DNA of 64,000 nt from Diphasiastrum complanatum (Eukaryota; Streptophyta; Lycopodiopsida; Lycopodiales; Lycopodiaceae), in contig MU832144.1 in the NCBI GenBank assembly GCA_029204225.1, positions 20,895-84,894 on the forward strand, read 5' to 3'. Made by a program: the position numbers and the translations under genes. A model generated the notes under the pieces. That model did no database searches. It was given only the letters and a program-made list of their open reading frames with translations, and was not told the origin of the DNA. Within the stretch, counting starts at the first letter, position 1. The number at the start of each line of letters is the position of its first letter. Shown piece after piece: positions 22,269-32,440 of this stretch.

Positions 22269-22748
22269 TTGTTGAACATTGCTTGGCTACCTACTGATGA
22301 ATCAGATGATTTGTTTGTAGATGATGAAAATGTTTTGCGAATTCAGAATTGCCCAGACGATCGTGACATTTCTAATCTTCAAATCCTCAACTACATGGAG
22401 GCACTTCCACTTAAAGCTTTCCCGCAACACTCATCCAACGTGGAACCAGTTACCAAAGTTACGGTCGAAAAACTTGATACCCAACGATACCGTGTCAAAA
22501 GACCAAATTATCCCTGGGACCTATGTGAGGAAAAAACCATTTGTCAAATCGACAATGAAATCCTCCATGATGTGCCATCACTTCCTCATCCACACACCTC
22601 ACGTCTTCCGAAGCCACAACCTCGTGGCAATATTATGAAGGAGAAGATGAAGAAACCACTTCTCATTCAATTGTCTGAAGATCTTACTACTGTTCGGCGG
22701 TCAAATAACTCGCACATGATGTGCCTGCCTATTTTAAGGATTATATGA
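22269..22748 (+). pseudogene. Gypsy A pre-RT polyprotein segment
   Basis: A 159-codon open stretch (NIAWLPTDESDDLFVDDENV..., SRLPKPQPRGNIMKEKMKKP) just upstream of RT. By position it is the spacer between protease and RT; no motif is recognised. Confidence 0.5.
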
Positions 22749-22840
22749 TCGAGGATGTGACTATCTAATTACCACAAGCTCAACGCGAGCCGAATGGTAA
22801 TTCATTTTACAAAGGCCCTACATGAACCATTACTCTATCT

Positions 22841-24600
22841 TTGAGTGAGCCCACTGAGCATAATGAATGTCTTGTTCACGTCGGGGCTCACCTCAATTGG
22901 GAACAACATAGAAGGCTTGAGAAGCTTCTACGCAAATATCGACATGTCTTTGCTTGTTCATATAAAGACATGAAAGGAGTCTCACCCCAAGTAGTTGTGC
23001 ATTGTATTCCCCTTAAACCAGGTGCGAGGCCAACTGCTAGTCGTCCCTACCAATGCAATCCCATCTACAAGGCCAAAATAATGTGAAAAATTGGCAAAAA
23101 TCTAGCTTGGTAATTTTATGTCCTTTATGTTTGAAAGTACATTTCACATGTGTGGAGCATGTTCCCACATGTGTAAAATAGTTTATCATAGCTTTAGGGG
23201 TCTAAGTTTTTAGGACAAGCTTCTTTGTGTAGAGTTATGATAGGGCCAAAAATTGGCATAGATGGCAAATTGGCAAAATCCACATGTAATGCCTCTATTG
23301 AGCCAAAAGTGAGTCATGATGCAATCTCGAGCTAGATAGGCATATGAATAGGGTGTTGACACTTGTGACAAAGTAATTTGATGAGTGATGGAGTCAAAAG
23401 TCGGTTTTGGTCAAGGGGTTCAATAAGAGTCAAGAGATCTCCAAGAGGGGTGGGTTAGGGTCCAATAGAATTGAAGAGGCTTCCAATAGCATGCAAGGAG
23501 GGATCTCCACAAACTCTATATGTACTTCTCCTTATGATCATTATGTATGTTGAGATTTTGAGTCAAATTGTTGGTGAGATTTGCTTGTTTGAGTTTCTCT
23601 CTCTACACGAGTTTCTATTAGCTCTAGTCTCTCTCTATCCGAGGAGAGGAGCTTAATTTTCCTTTGTACTTTCAAGAGGCTTTCCCTTTCATGTTTTTGA
23701 ACTTTGGTTATCAACAATTGCATCCATCTTTGCCTCTATACCTTGCTTTTTTTATCTAGATCTTGGAAATCAATCTAGCATCCATTGGCAAGTGCACAAG
23801 CTTGCTTAGGAGATCAATCACACACTTTAGGGCATTCCCACACGTGTGAAATCTAACAAATAAAAGACGAATTACAACACTTGTTAGATGCATGATTCAT
23901 CTATTAAATCGAATATACTGAGTGGGTTTCCCCGATCGTCATCGTTCCTAAGAAAAATGAAAAACCTCGCATCTGTGTCGATTTTAAGAAACTTAATGTC
24001 GTCACAGAACGTGATCATTTTCTATTACCTTTAAGCGAATCCATCTTAGAAAATCTGGCAGGAGATGAGGCCTACTCATACTTACATGGCCTTAGCGGCT
24101 ACAATATGATTCAAATTGCTGAAGAAGATCAACATAAAACCGCTTTTGCCACAGAATGGGGAATCTTCTGCTGGAAAGTCTTGCCCTTCGGTCTCTGTAA
24201 TGCCCCTAGCACTTTCCAGCATGTTATGCAAGCTATCTTTTCTCATTAGATGGGAGATACCCTAGAGGTTTACTTGGATGATCTATAGGCGCACATTCAG
24301 AAAAAACACGTCATCTGTCTGTGTTGGAAAAAAAAATTATCCAATGTCAACGCTTCGAAATCTCCGTGAATCCTAAAAAACGCCAAATCTGGGTAACACA
24401 TGGCATTGCGTTAGGGCATATCATTTCCAAAAACGGCATCGCAACAGACCCTGACAAGGTCTTGATCATTCAAAATCTACCTAAACCACGCACTATCTGC
24501 GAAGTTTATTCACTCCTAGGCCAGGCTAATTTTTATAGCTTCTTCATTCTCGATCTCAAAAATAAAGCACGATTGATTTATAAGGTGGTCGTTGTTCCTA
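22841..24600 (+). pseudogene. Gypsy A reverse transcriptase, split by a solo LTR
   Basis: Before the insertion: YRHVFACSYKDMKGVSPQVV and CIPLKPGARPTASRPYQ. After it, from about 23920: WVSPIVIVPKK, EKPRICVDFKKLNVV, a block matching YSYLHGLSGYNMIQIAEEDQ, VLPFGLCNAPSTFQHVMQAI and the catalytic VYLDDL at about 24270, then GHIISKNGIATDPDKV. Scattered stops show decay. Confidence 0.85.
23082..23858 (+). repeat. Solo LTR of the copia E family inserted in gypsy A
   Basis: 777 bp from TGTGAAAAATTGGC to AAATCTAACA. The perfect 5-bp duplication AATAA lies at 23077-23081 and 23859-23863. Matches the reverse complement of the LTR at 34491-35312 over its length. No internal sequence, so it arose by LTR-LTR recombination. 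Confidence 0.9.
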
Positions 24601-24629
24601 AATGAACTGATGAGCAATGAGTTGTGTTC

Positions 24630-24955
24630 ATTCAATTGAAAGAAGCCCTCACCAATGCACCTATTCTCCGAGCTCTTGATTATTCCAAAGAAATTATGTG
24701 CATACCAATGTATCCAAGTATGCCATTGGCACAGTGCTCACCCAACTGGGAGAATTCAAAAAGGATTATCCAATCTGCTTCCTCAGTAGACAATTGATCT
24801 CCGTTGAAGTCAATTACACGACTACCGAGCGTGAAGCTCTAGCGATGTATGCGGTTAAGAAGTTTCGCCATTATCTCTTGGAAAACGTTTTTGCGTTCTT
24901 CACTGATCATCAGAGTTTTGAATTGTTGTTAGAAAGGGAGTTCAACATTATTTAG
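24630..24955 (+). pseudogene. Gypsy A RNase H
   Basis: YAIGTVLTQLGEF, YPICFLSRQLISVEVNYTTT, EREALAMYAVKKFRHYLLEN and FFTDHQSF are the standard gypsy RNase H blocks (Asp of TDH included). It ends at a stop after FNII. Confidence 0.85.
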
Positions 24956-24972
24956 CATATCATCTATTCCGA

Positions 24973-26275
24973 ATGCCTAATCTACCAACTCCAGACCAAG
25001 GCGTCAACGATGATTTACCTGATGCCATTTTTTTCCAAGTTGACTATACCCGAGTTTGGGCCAAGGACATTGCTAAATACTTAACTTCAGGGCAGATGGA
25101 TCTCTCCTTATCTAAACCCGAACAACATGCGTTGGTCCTCAAAACAAAACCTTATACGTTATTTATAGGCCAACTTTACAAGCAAGGTTTAGATGGAATT
25201 ATCCGACGTTGTCTTACTAAGGGTGAAAAAACCTCAGTTATATCTCTAACCCATGAAGTTGTTGGAGCTGGTCATTTCTCTTCCGAAATGATCGCCAAAA
25301 AAATTCTCTTGGTAGGATTTTGGTGGCCAACTCTCTTCAAATATACCCACATCTACATAAAGGCCTGTGACATTTGTCAAAGATCACAACACTTTCAAAA
25401 AATAGACTATATGCCTTTACACTCTGTCATGACTGATCAAGCTTTCTAGAAATGGAGAATTGATGATTTTAGACCAATTAGTCCCGTTGCATGCAACACA
25501 CAATCCAGATATATCGTCGTAGCTTGACGCTCGTTCTATCGCAAAATTTTTCTATGAATAGGTTATCATTCGTTTTGGATGTCCTCTAGAACTTATAAGC
25601 GACAAGGACCTCATTTCCTTAACTATCATAGCAGATCTATTATCGAAATTTTTTGTGGTACATCACAAGAGTTCTCTGTATTATCCACGATGCAATGGCC
25701 AGGCGGAATCTACCAACAAATTCTTATGTGGTGTTCTAACCAAAATCGTCGAGTCCAGCCGATCCGATTGGGAACTAAAACTTCACGCTGCTCTATGGGC
25801 CTATCGCACTACCCCAAAAAGAGCCACATGTTTAACCCCTTTCCAGCTAGTATATGGTCGGGAAGCCGTCATGCCTGTGGAATTCCATATTCCATCCCTA
25901 CGAGTAGGATATAATCTAGAGCTAGATAATCGCCATATTCTACTTAATAGATTATTCCACCTGGAACAACTGTGTGAAACACGACGGATCAGCATCCATG
26001 ATCAACAAGTCCACAAACATCGACGAACGACATGGCATGATCAATCTTTAAAACTCAAAGAGTTCCAGGTTGGCGACAAGGTCTTCCTATACCAAGCCAA
26101 GACATTCAAGGGCAAACTGAAATTTTCTGGCCGAGGACCTTATGTCATTCAGAATATATTTGCATCTGGCTACGTCAAACTCCAAACCCTACATTGTGAG
26201 ACCTTAGATAATGTAGTCAATGGAAGCAGACTCAAAAAGTACAACGAACATTGTTTTTATCTTTATATGTATTAG
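24973..26275 (+). pseudogene. Gypsy A integrase
   Basis: Zinc finger HEVVGAGH...CDICQ in the frame 24973-25449, catalytic core in pieces to 25650 (GCPLELISDKDL), and from 25655 YYPRCNGQAESTNKFLCGVL with the catalytic Glu, AYRTTPKRATCLTPFQLVYG, then the C-terminal FQVGDKVFLYQAKTFKGKL and VVNGSRLKKYNEH. The core is broken by stops at 25449 and 25525, while the last 206 codons are open. Confidence 0.85.
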
Positions 26276-26952
26276 TTTGTTTACTTTCTAAATTTTGTTA
26301 TTTATTTCTGTTTACTACCTGCTTGCCATTTCGATCAAATTTTTGGTATGTTTCTTGTTTCAAACATCAAGATATCATCAGATTAGGAATTCAATCAGTC
26401 TTTTTCTATCCAACCACAAGATTCATTCTTTTTTGAAGTTTTGATGCACAATCATACCAGATAGAATTCGCCCAGACCCATTTTTACTATCCACAATTCA
26501 TTTATTACCTCCGCGAATTCTAGCTCAGAGTCAAACTTTCCAGAAATTAAAAAAAAACAGTTTTTTGCATCAGATCCTTGTTGATAGAAATCGTAGATAA
26601 TTCGTTGAGCCTCAAAATTACTTGCACAATTTCTCTATTACATCCGTGAATTCTGATCAGACCAATTTTTGTATTATCAAACAATTCCACTCATTTTGTA
26701 CAAAAAAATCACTTACAGGAACTCACCGGACCTCAGAACATTGCCTTGAAATTCGTGAACCTCACTAAGAAATCGTGGGCATTGAGGATGATTACTAGGT
26801 GAATTTACAATTTTTAGTCAAAAAAAATCTATATATAGTCCTCACCCATCCTCTCCATGAGTTCATTCTAGATTCTGCTGAAGAGTCCATGCTGAAATTT
26901 TCAAAAATTCAAAATTTCCAAAACCATCTAGAATCATTCTATCACTACGATC
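26276..26952 (+). other. Spacer between integrase and the 3' ORF
   Basis: AT-rich, non-coding; phrases such as GAATTC.A.C and TTTATTACCTCCG.GAATTCT recur at 26500 and 26640, a loose internal repeat. Confidence 0.4.
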
Positions 26953-27649
26953 ATGGCCTCCAGAGACACCTCACTCTCGCTCCATCGTTGTAAGGTCCCT
27001 AAACCTTATTCGGATGACATATTCTTGATCTCCATCATTTCACTGATCAGAAAGCAAGAGTTTGGTCCGCACAGACTATTTCATTTATTCTGACGATTCC
27101 ATTTATTCCAGATCATGTCAAAGGATGGCAATTATACCATAATCAACATCTTCCCATAGCATCTACAAAGCTTGGATTTCCTAACCTGGGCGAGACGATT
27201 CATGGCAAGGGTACCAGCTACAATGCAAAATACTTCACGAAATTCCTGATGGACAACGGAAAGACCATTGCCCAAACCAACAACGGCATCGCCATCAGAC
27301 TCATCAAGGATCCTAATCTCAGGACAGCCTCAGAGATCCTCATGGCCATGGTCGAGGTCCACATTGTCAAAATAAATCGCATTCCACCAAGCGATCTATT
27401 TTCCTTAACCCTCACCATGGATGATCCCACTCAGAACTGCAGGTGGGCAGAAAGGTTGTTGAGAAGTTATGTGTGGCCCTAAAATCTAGAAAAGCCACGA
27501 CGAAATATGGATATCTCCTCCACATGTTGGTCACAAAACAATTGGGACAACGAACGGCCGCGTGTTGGATTTATTTCCTCTACTCTCCTAAATCCTATGT
27601 TAATCTGCCTCCATTCATGCTACTTCATTTTACTTGTGTCGTCCCATAG
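26953..27649 (+). pseudogene. Unrecognised post-integrase ORF of gypsy A
   Basis: ATG at 26953 opens MASRDTSLSLHRCKVPKPYS. After a frameshift near 27015 an open frame of about 150 codons follows (KARVWSAQTISFILTIPFIP, KGWQLYHNQHLPIAS, GFPNLGETIHGKGTSYNAKY, RTASEILMAMVEVHIVKINR), and after a second shift near 27450 KSRKATTKYGYLLHMLVTKQ. It is long, has protein-like composition and sits where some plant gypsy lineages carry an additional or env-like ORF. I do not recognise the family. No clear transmembrane segment. Confidence 0.5.
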
Positions 27650-27990
27650 TCTGCATATTTACACGTAAAATAAGACAGGTGAAAAAGGCGACAGTTGCAA
27701 CAGTCTGCATTTTTACTCACAATTTATGACAGGCAAAAAATGCAATGATTGCACAGCCTGCATATTTACAAGCAAACTTGAATAGGCGAAAAATGCAACA
27801 CTGCATTTTATGATAGGCAAAAAATGCAAAAAATGCGAGACTGCATTTTTACACGCATTTTATGACAGGCGAAAAAGGCGAAAAATGCGACACTACATTT
27901 TTACACGCAACTTATGACAGACGACACTTGCCTTTAAAAATGTGACACTTGCCTTTAAAAAGGACGACGGTTGCCTTTAGGTAAGGACAA
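27650..27990 (+). repeat. Degenerate minisatellite, about 40-55 bp units
   Basis: About six units built on CTGCATTTTTACACG(C), then TTATGACAGGCGAAAAA(T/G)GC. Lies after the 3' ORF, as tandem repeats do in the 3' region of several large plant gypsy elements. Confidence 0.75.
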
Positions 27991-28030
27991 GGCCAAAGGC
28001 CAAAGGGTGTCGTAATTATCGCATTTTCAC

Positions 28031-28744
28031 CAATGTTAATTTTGGTGAAGCCCGACGTCGCAGCCTCCTCACGCTCGTTCTATGCACTGTGCAATCATAT
28101 TTGTCAACAATAATAGCCACCCACGATCTCCTATCAACGACATAACCACCTTTGTACCTTTTTCATTTGCACACTTGTAAAATTTATGTATATAGTGAAT
28201 ACCATCTCGGTATTCATAAGAGAAGAAGCAAAAAATAGGACATAAGCAAAGCATGATTTTGTAACATGTGAGACAGACATTGTAGATGCTTTCACACATT
28301 GATTTCTTCTTTCAGACAGATTGTCAGTAATAGGTTCATAACTTTTATAGATTGTAGTTATCTTTGTGAGTATGCGGTTTCGCCCGCTATTGTTTTGTGC
28401 TCACTTGCATTATTGACTTGTATATTTTGTTATACTTAATCTGATAACAGCTCTATCTGGTTCTGCGTTTAGATTTGTGTCAATACTGTAATGCCTTTCT
28501 ATGTTCTGTCTGGTCATCTGATTGATTTGTCTAGTTGTCTGTTGATCACTTCCGCTACCACCATGCATTAGAAGCTCTAAAATTATTATATTATTGTGTT
28601 CGCCTGCTAAGTCACAGTAGTGCATGCACCAAGAGAAAATTGAAGTGAAAGGGAGAGACAATTGATCTATTCGGTCCTGATTGATCTATCCTGATCGATC
28701 CTTCCTCATTCACATTCCTTCACCTCCACAACTTTTCTCTGACA
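28031..28744 (+). repeat. Copia D 5' LTR (left border not fixed)
   Basis: Ends ...CTTTTCTCTGACA directly before a primer site. Parts resemble the copia A LTR (GAGTATGCGGTTTCGCCCGC versus GAGTACGC.GTTGCATCC). The first 250 bp may instead belong to gypsy A. Confidence 0.55.
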
Positions 28745-28757
28745 TGGTATCAAAGCG
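28745..28757 (+). promoter_or_regulatory. Copia D primer binding site
   Basis: TGGTATCAAAGCG after the LTR end CA, initiator Met tRNA type with the same G-to-A change as copia A. Confidence 0.8.
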
Positions 28758-28977
28758 ATAGTTACTATTCTCTGATTATTTACAGCTTTAATATTAGAAA
28801 CAATATGATTTCTCAAGCAGATTTATGTCAGAGCTATTTCTATAGCCTGATAAGCTTCCCACAGAACATGATTCTACTAGCCGATAGGATAATTGTTTTC
28901 TTGTTCTGTAATTTAGCACTAGATTCTCATACTTAAGTCACTGATAGTTACTACTATCACCTAGACTAATCTTTCAC

Positions 28978-29830
28978 ATGGATTCCCAAGGGAAATCCAG
29001 TCCTATCATGGACAAGCTTGATGAAGCCAATTACCATCTGTGGAAATTTAAGATTAGAATCGTGCTAATGGCTAAGGAGTTGTATAACGTTGTTACAGGT
29101 GCAGAGGGAATACCCGAAGCTGACGACGCAACAATCTCCAGATGGAAGCTAAAGGATGGCAAAGCATTTGCGCTGATTATTCTCAACATTTCGGATACTC
29201 AAATCGGCCATGTGTTCGAAGCTCAGACATCCAAGGAAGTCTGGAACATCTTGAGTACATCATATGAAGTACGAGATATAGCTTCCAAGCTACATCTCAG
29301 GAAGAAAATTTTACTCCCTCAAGATGGCAAATGGTGATTCCCTGCAGAATCACATCAACTAGTTCAAGAACCTACTGAAGCAAATGGCCGCTGTCGGATC
29401 TATCATAGACGATCAAGACGCAGTAATGCAACTACTTACAAGCTTGCCAAGCTCATACGACAGCTGGGTGATGATCATCATGACGCATCCAAAGCTGACT
29501 CTTTCAAGAGTCATTACAATGTTGTTGCAAGAAGAAACGTGGAGGAACGAAGCCTCCAGTTCCTCAGCTGATTCTCACACCTTGTACACCAACAGAGGCT
29601 AGACTAAGCAGAAGAAGAAGAAAGGCCCGAATCAATCAAAGCAAGACCAGAAACCAACACAGCACAAAGAATAGTCAAATCCGCAAACTAAGAAGAAGCT
29701 GTTCTGCAGATACTGTCAGAGAAACAACCACGAGATTCAAGACTGCCGAATATTACAAGCAAAGAACAACAGCAAGAGACAGTCAAATCAAGTGGCCAAT
29801 GCAGCTATAGAAGTTCCATAGCCAATTCAA
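28978..29830 (+). pseudogene. Copia D gag
   Basis: ATG at 28978: MDSQGKSSPIMDKLDEANYH, LWKFKIRIVLMAKELYNVV and GKAFALIILNISDTQIG, to a stop at 29335. It continues at 29384 with LTSLPSSYDSWVMIIMTHPK. The zinc knuckle FCRYCQRNNHEIQDC at about 29700 has all CCHC residues. One or two stops away from a complete frame. Confidence 0.85.
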
Positions 29831-29833
29831 GAA

Positions 29834-30235
29834 GTGGATCATGATGCCTTCATGACCAGCCATCAAGGAGCCTCCAACGACAGTTCTTGGTTCCTGGATT
29901 TCGGCGCCACTCAACATATGGCCATCATCATTGGTTGTTTTGAGTCATATTCATCCTACAATACCAACAAATATGTTCACCTTGGCGATAATAGCACACA
30001 AGCTATTAAAGGTAAAGGTACTGTAAGATTAAGCTTTGCAAATGATCCGTCTAAGCTACTTTCTAAAGTCCTATATGTACCCAATCTGTCTACAAATCTG
30101 CTCTTTGTAAGCAGAATCATAGATCTAGGACATAAAGTAGAATTCGAATGTGATCAATGCAAAGTAGTTGATAGGATAGGCAAGATCCTAGCACTCGAAA
30201 AGAGACATAATACATCTTGGGACTCACGTAATGCA
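29834..30235 (+). pseudogene. Copia D protease and linker, truncated
   Basis: SSWFLDFGATQHMA is the copia protease active site, but the usual D-S/T-G reads D-F-G, which should abolish activity. SKVLYVPNLSTNLLFVSRII follows. Similarity to copia stops near 30235, so integrase, RT and RNase H are missing. Confidence 0.8.
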
Positions 30236-31014
30236 GATCACAAAGGTGATTTAATAAGGTGTGATATTTGTCCTGAGACAATGACAATAAGATATCACAT
30301 TGCACGCCAAACTTGCTCCTTCAATTTCGTTTACAGGCGATTCAAGTTTGCTCATGGTCGATGGGATAGCTTGGATGCAGAGACGAGACATCAAGCCATG
30401 GATTGTGAGCAGCAGCAGGGGTAGGAGCAGGGGCAGTAGCATGGGCAGTAGGGGCAGGAGCAGGGGCAGCTAGAGCATCATGATCAAATGCAGCAACAGG
30501 CAAACGAGCAGGATCAGCAACAACAACCAACTATGGATGAGCAGCAAGTGGCAGGAGCAGTAGAGGATGCCCTTCTGATTTTGGTGTGAGGTCGGTGTTG
30601 GAAAGCCCCTCTCCAACACAGAGCCAGCGCGACGCCACTCAAGCTTTGCTTCTGGGACAATCCCCAATGATTCTCCTAGGATCTTCGACGATCAGGGTCC
30701 TCCAGGACAGGTGCCTCTTGATGGCTTTGTGATTGGTTTGCGGAGCAGCTTCAGGGGACTCCACTTTGACACAATCACTCGGACATGTGCAAGGGCTTGT
30801 TATGGGGCCTATGATGTCCTTGCTCATGGGTTCGGACTAGACACCCCATGCAGAAACCATTGGGGAGGCTTCTCAGCATGTCACCCCCACATCACGGCCT
30901 AAAGCTGAAGCCGTATCGAAAGAGAGGTTGCTGAAGCCTCAATGCCTATTGCAAACCATCCCTTAGCCACAGCCGCAACCGCAAGCTCCCCAGGTGCCAT
31001 TAGCTCAGTCAGCA
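30236..31014 (+). other. GC-rich block of unknown origin
   Basis: Composition changes sharply to GC-rich with CAG/GGG-rich runs (30400-30560, Gln- or Gly/Ala-rich in any frame). No family is recognised. It may be part of a captured transcript together with the histone-like segment that follows. Confidence 0.4.
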
Positions 31015-31410
31015 CTAGAGGTACCCCCCTGCAGCTCCCACGCAAGAAGAGGCAGGTCCTAGCCAGCCAACAACACGGAGAAGGGCAGCCACACCACCAC
31101 CACCCTAGCAAGGCAAGATTCTCAGAAGGATGCAGCCTTCGCAATCACACCGTCAAAGAAAGAGCCATCTTTCCAATTGGTATAAGGAGATTCAGAAATA
31201 CCAGAAATCCACTAAATTTCTCATACTTAGAGCCCCATTTGTTCGGACCATCAAGGAGATCATGGATGAATTCTCTCTTGGGCTCATGATTACGAGCGAG
31301 GCCGCTTCGGCTATCCAAGGCGGCGGAGATGTATTTGAAAAATCTCTTTGAAGACCCATTGTTAGCAAAGCGACTAAGACACGAGAGGAATTAAAAACGA
31401 TGTACTCCAA
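31015..31410 (+). pseudogene. CENH3-like histone H3 variant, intronless pseudogene
   Basis: From 31130 one frame reads a basic tail end, then KEIQKYQKSTKFLILRAPFV, RTIKEIMDEF and ITSEAASAIQ. After a frameshift at about 31317 a second frame gives AAEMYLKNLFEDPLLAKRLR. This follows the H3 fold (REIRKYQKST.LLI...PF.RLVREI, AALQEAAE.YL..LFED). The APFVRT type at loop 1 is that of centromeric H3 rather than canonical H3 (LPFQRLVREI). Upstream in frame is GPSQPTTRRRAATPPPP, like a CENH3 tail, ending in a stop. No intron is visible, which suggests a retrocopy or a captured transcript. Not functional: frameshift, stops, no VTIMPKDIQLARR end. Confidence 0.7.
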
Positions 31411-31570
31411 ATTTTGATATAATATGTATTGAAGATCATTTTTATCATCAAACTCTCTTGAATTATTGTGTGAATTCATTTTATGATGAAATCTAGTTCT
31501 CTATAAATGTTTTTGGTTCAGTTGATTTTATTTCATTGAATGTTTGTCCAATGTTTTTTTGCACACAAAG

Positions 31571-31662
31571 GCACGGAGGGAGGCCGTTTGACCCAGTCAA
31601 ACACCCTCCCTTTGCGCCCTTGCGTGATTATCATGCAAGGGCACTGAGGGGGAGCGTTTGAC
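31571..31662. repeat. Nested inverted and direct repeat cluster
   Basis: Arm A (GCACGGAGGGAGGCCGTTTGA) at 31571, its inverted copy at about 31595-31616, then a stem GCCCTTGC..GCAAGGGC at 31616-31642, then arm A again in direct orientation at 31641-31662. Non-coding. Confidence 0.75.
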
Positions 31663-32440
31663 TCGCAAAATGGCAAATTAATGTTCTGAAATCTAGATAA
31701 TTGAAAGAAAATTTTATAACCTACCATAATGAATGAAGTTTTTAAACACTTTTCTAGTTGTAGGAAGCTTGTAGTTGAAGTACCCAATAAATCTAGTTCT
31801 CTTTGGAAGAGAGTAATGATGCTTATAGAATTGTTTAGGGACTGATTTTTTATCATGTTAGAGAAGTTTTAAAGTGGGCTTTGGGTTTTGAAAAGTTCTG
31901 AAAAAAAATTTGTGGGATGGGTAGAGGAAGTCTTCCTCTACATACACAAACTTTTTTTGGCAAAAAGATTGATTCTAGCTGTGTTTTGATCAAAACTAGT
32001 GTTTTTTTTTGCATAAATGAAGCGTTTGAAGTTCTAATTTTCATTTTGAAGTTCTATTTTTCAGACTCGTAAATCTGAAAATCAGATCTGAAAAGTGAAG
32101 TTTTCATTCAAACTTCATTAGTTACACCTTTCTATCTCCTAGTTTCATGAAGATGGCAATGTAGGAAGGGAATGGTAGTGTAACTTTGTGCATAAAACAA
32201 GTTTTGAAATTCTGTTTTTTGTCATTTTGAAGTTCTGATTTTTAGACCTGTAAATCTGAAAATCAGATCTGAAAATTGAAGTTTTCATAAAGCTTCATTA
32301 GTTATCCATTAATAAGATTGAATGAATAGAAGTAAGTGCTTTTTATTTGCATTGGATGTAACAATTGAAGCATTTTTATCATTCTAATTTGAGCACTTGT
32401 TGTTGTATTTGCAAAATAGGAAAACACACAAGCAACCCCA
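31663..32440. repeat. Gypsy B leader or LTR with duplicated segment
   Basis: About 32028-32130 and 32203-32308 are near copies (TGAAGTTCT.TTTTTCAGAC, then AAATCTGAAAATCAGATCTG). Position before gag suggests LTR or leader, but no PBS is seen. Confidence 0.45.

Larger units (their letters stand above)
21890..28030 (+). mobile_element. Ty3/gypsy element A with extra 3' ORF
   Basis: Order: protease-RT linker, RT, RNase H, integrase, an unrecognised ORF, minisatellite. Integrase after RNase H marks gypsy type. No gag and no own LTR are seen; the left end abuts an inverted LINE. The RT is interrupted by a solo LTR. The lineage is unassigned. Confidence 0.78.

Noticed and set aside
27650-27990. CRISPR-like repeat-spacer array
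   Set aside because: Units are contiguous and degenerate, in a plant genome; it is a minisatellite.
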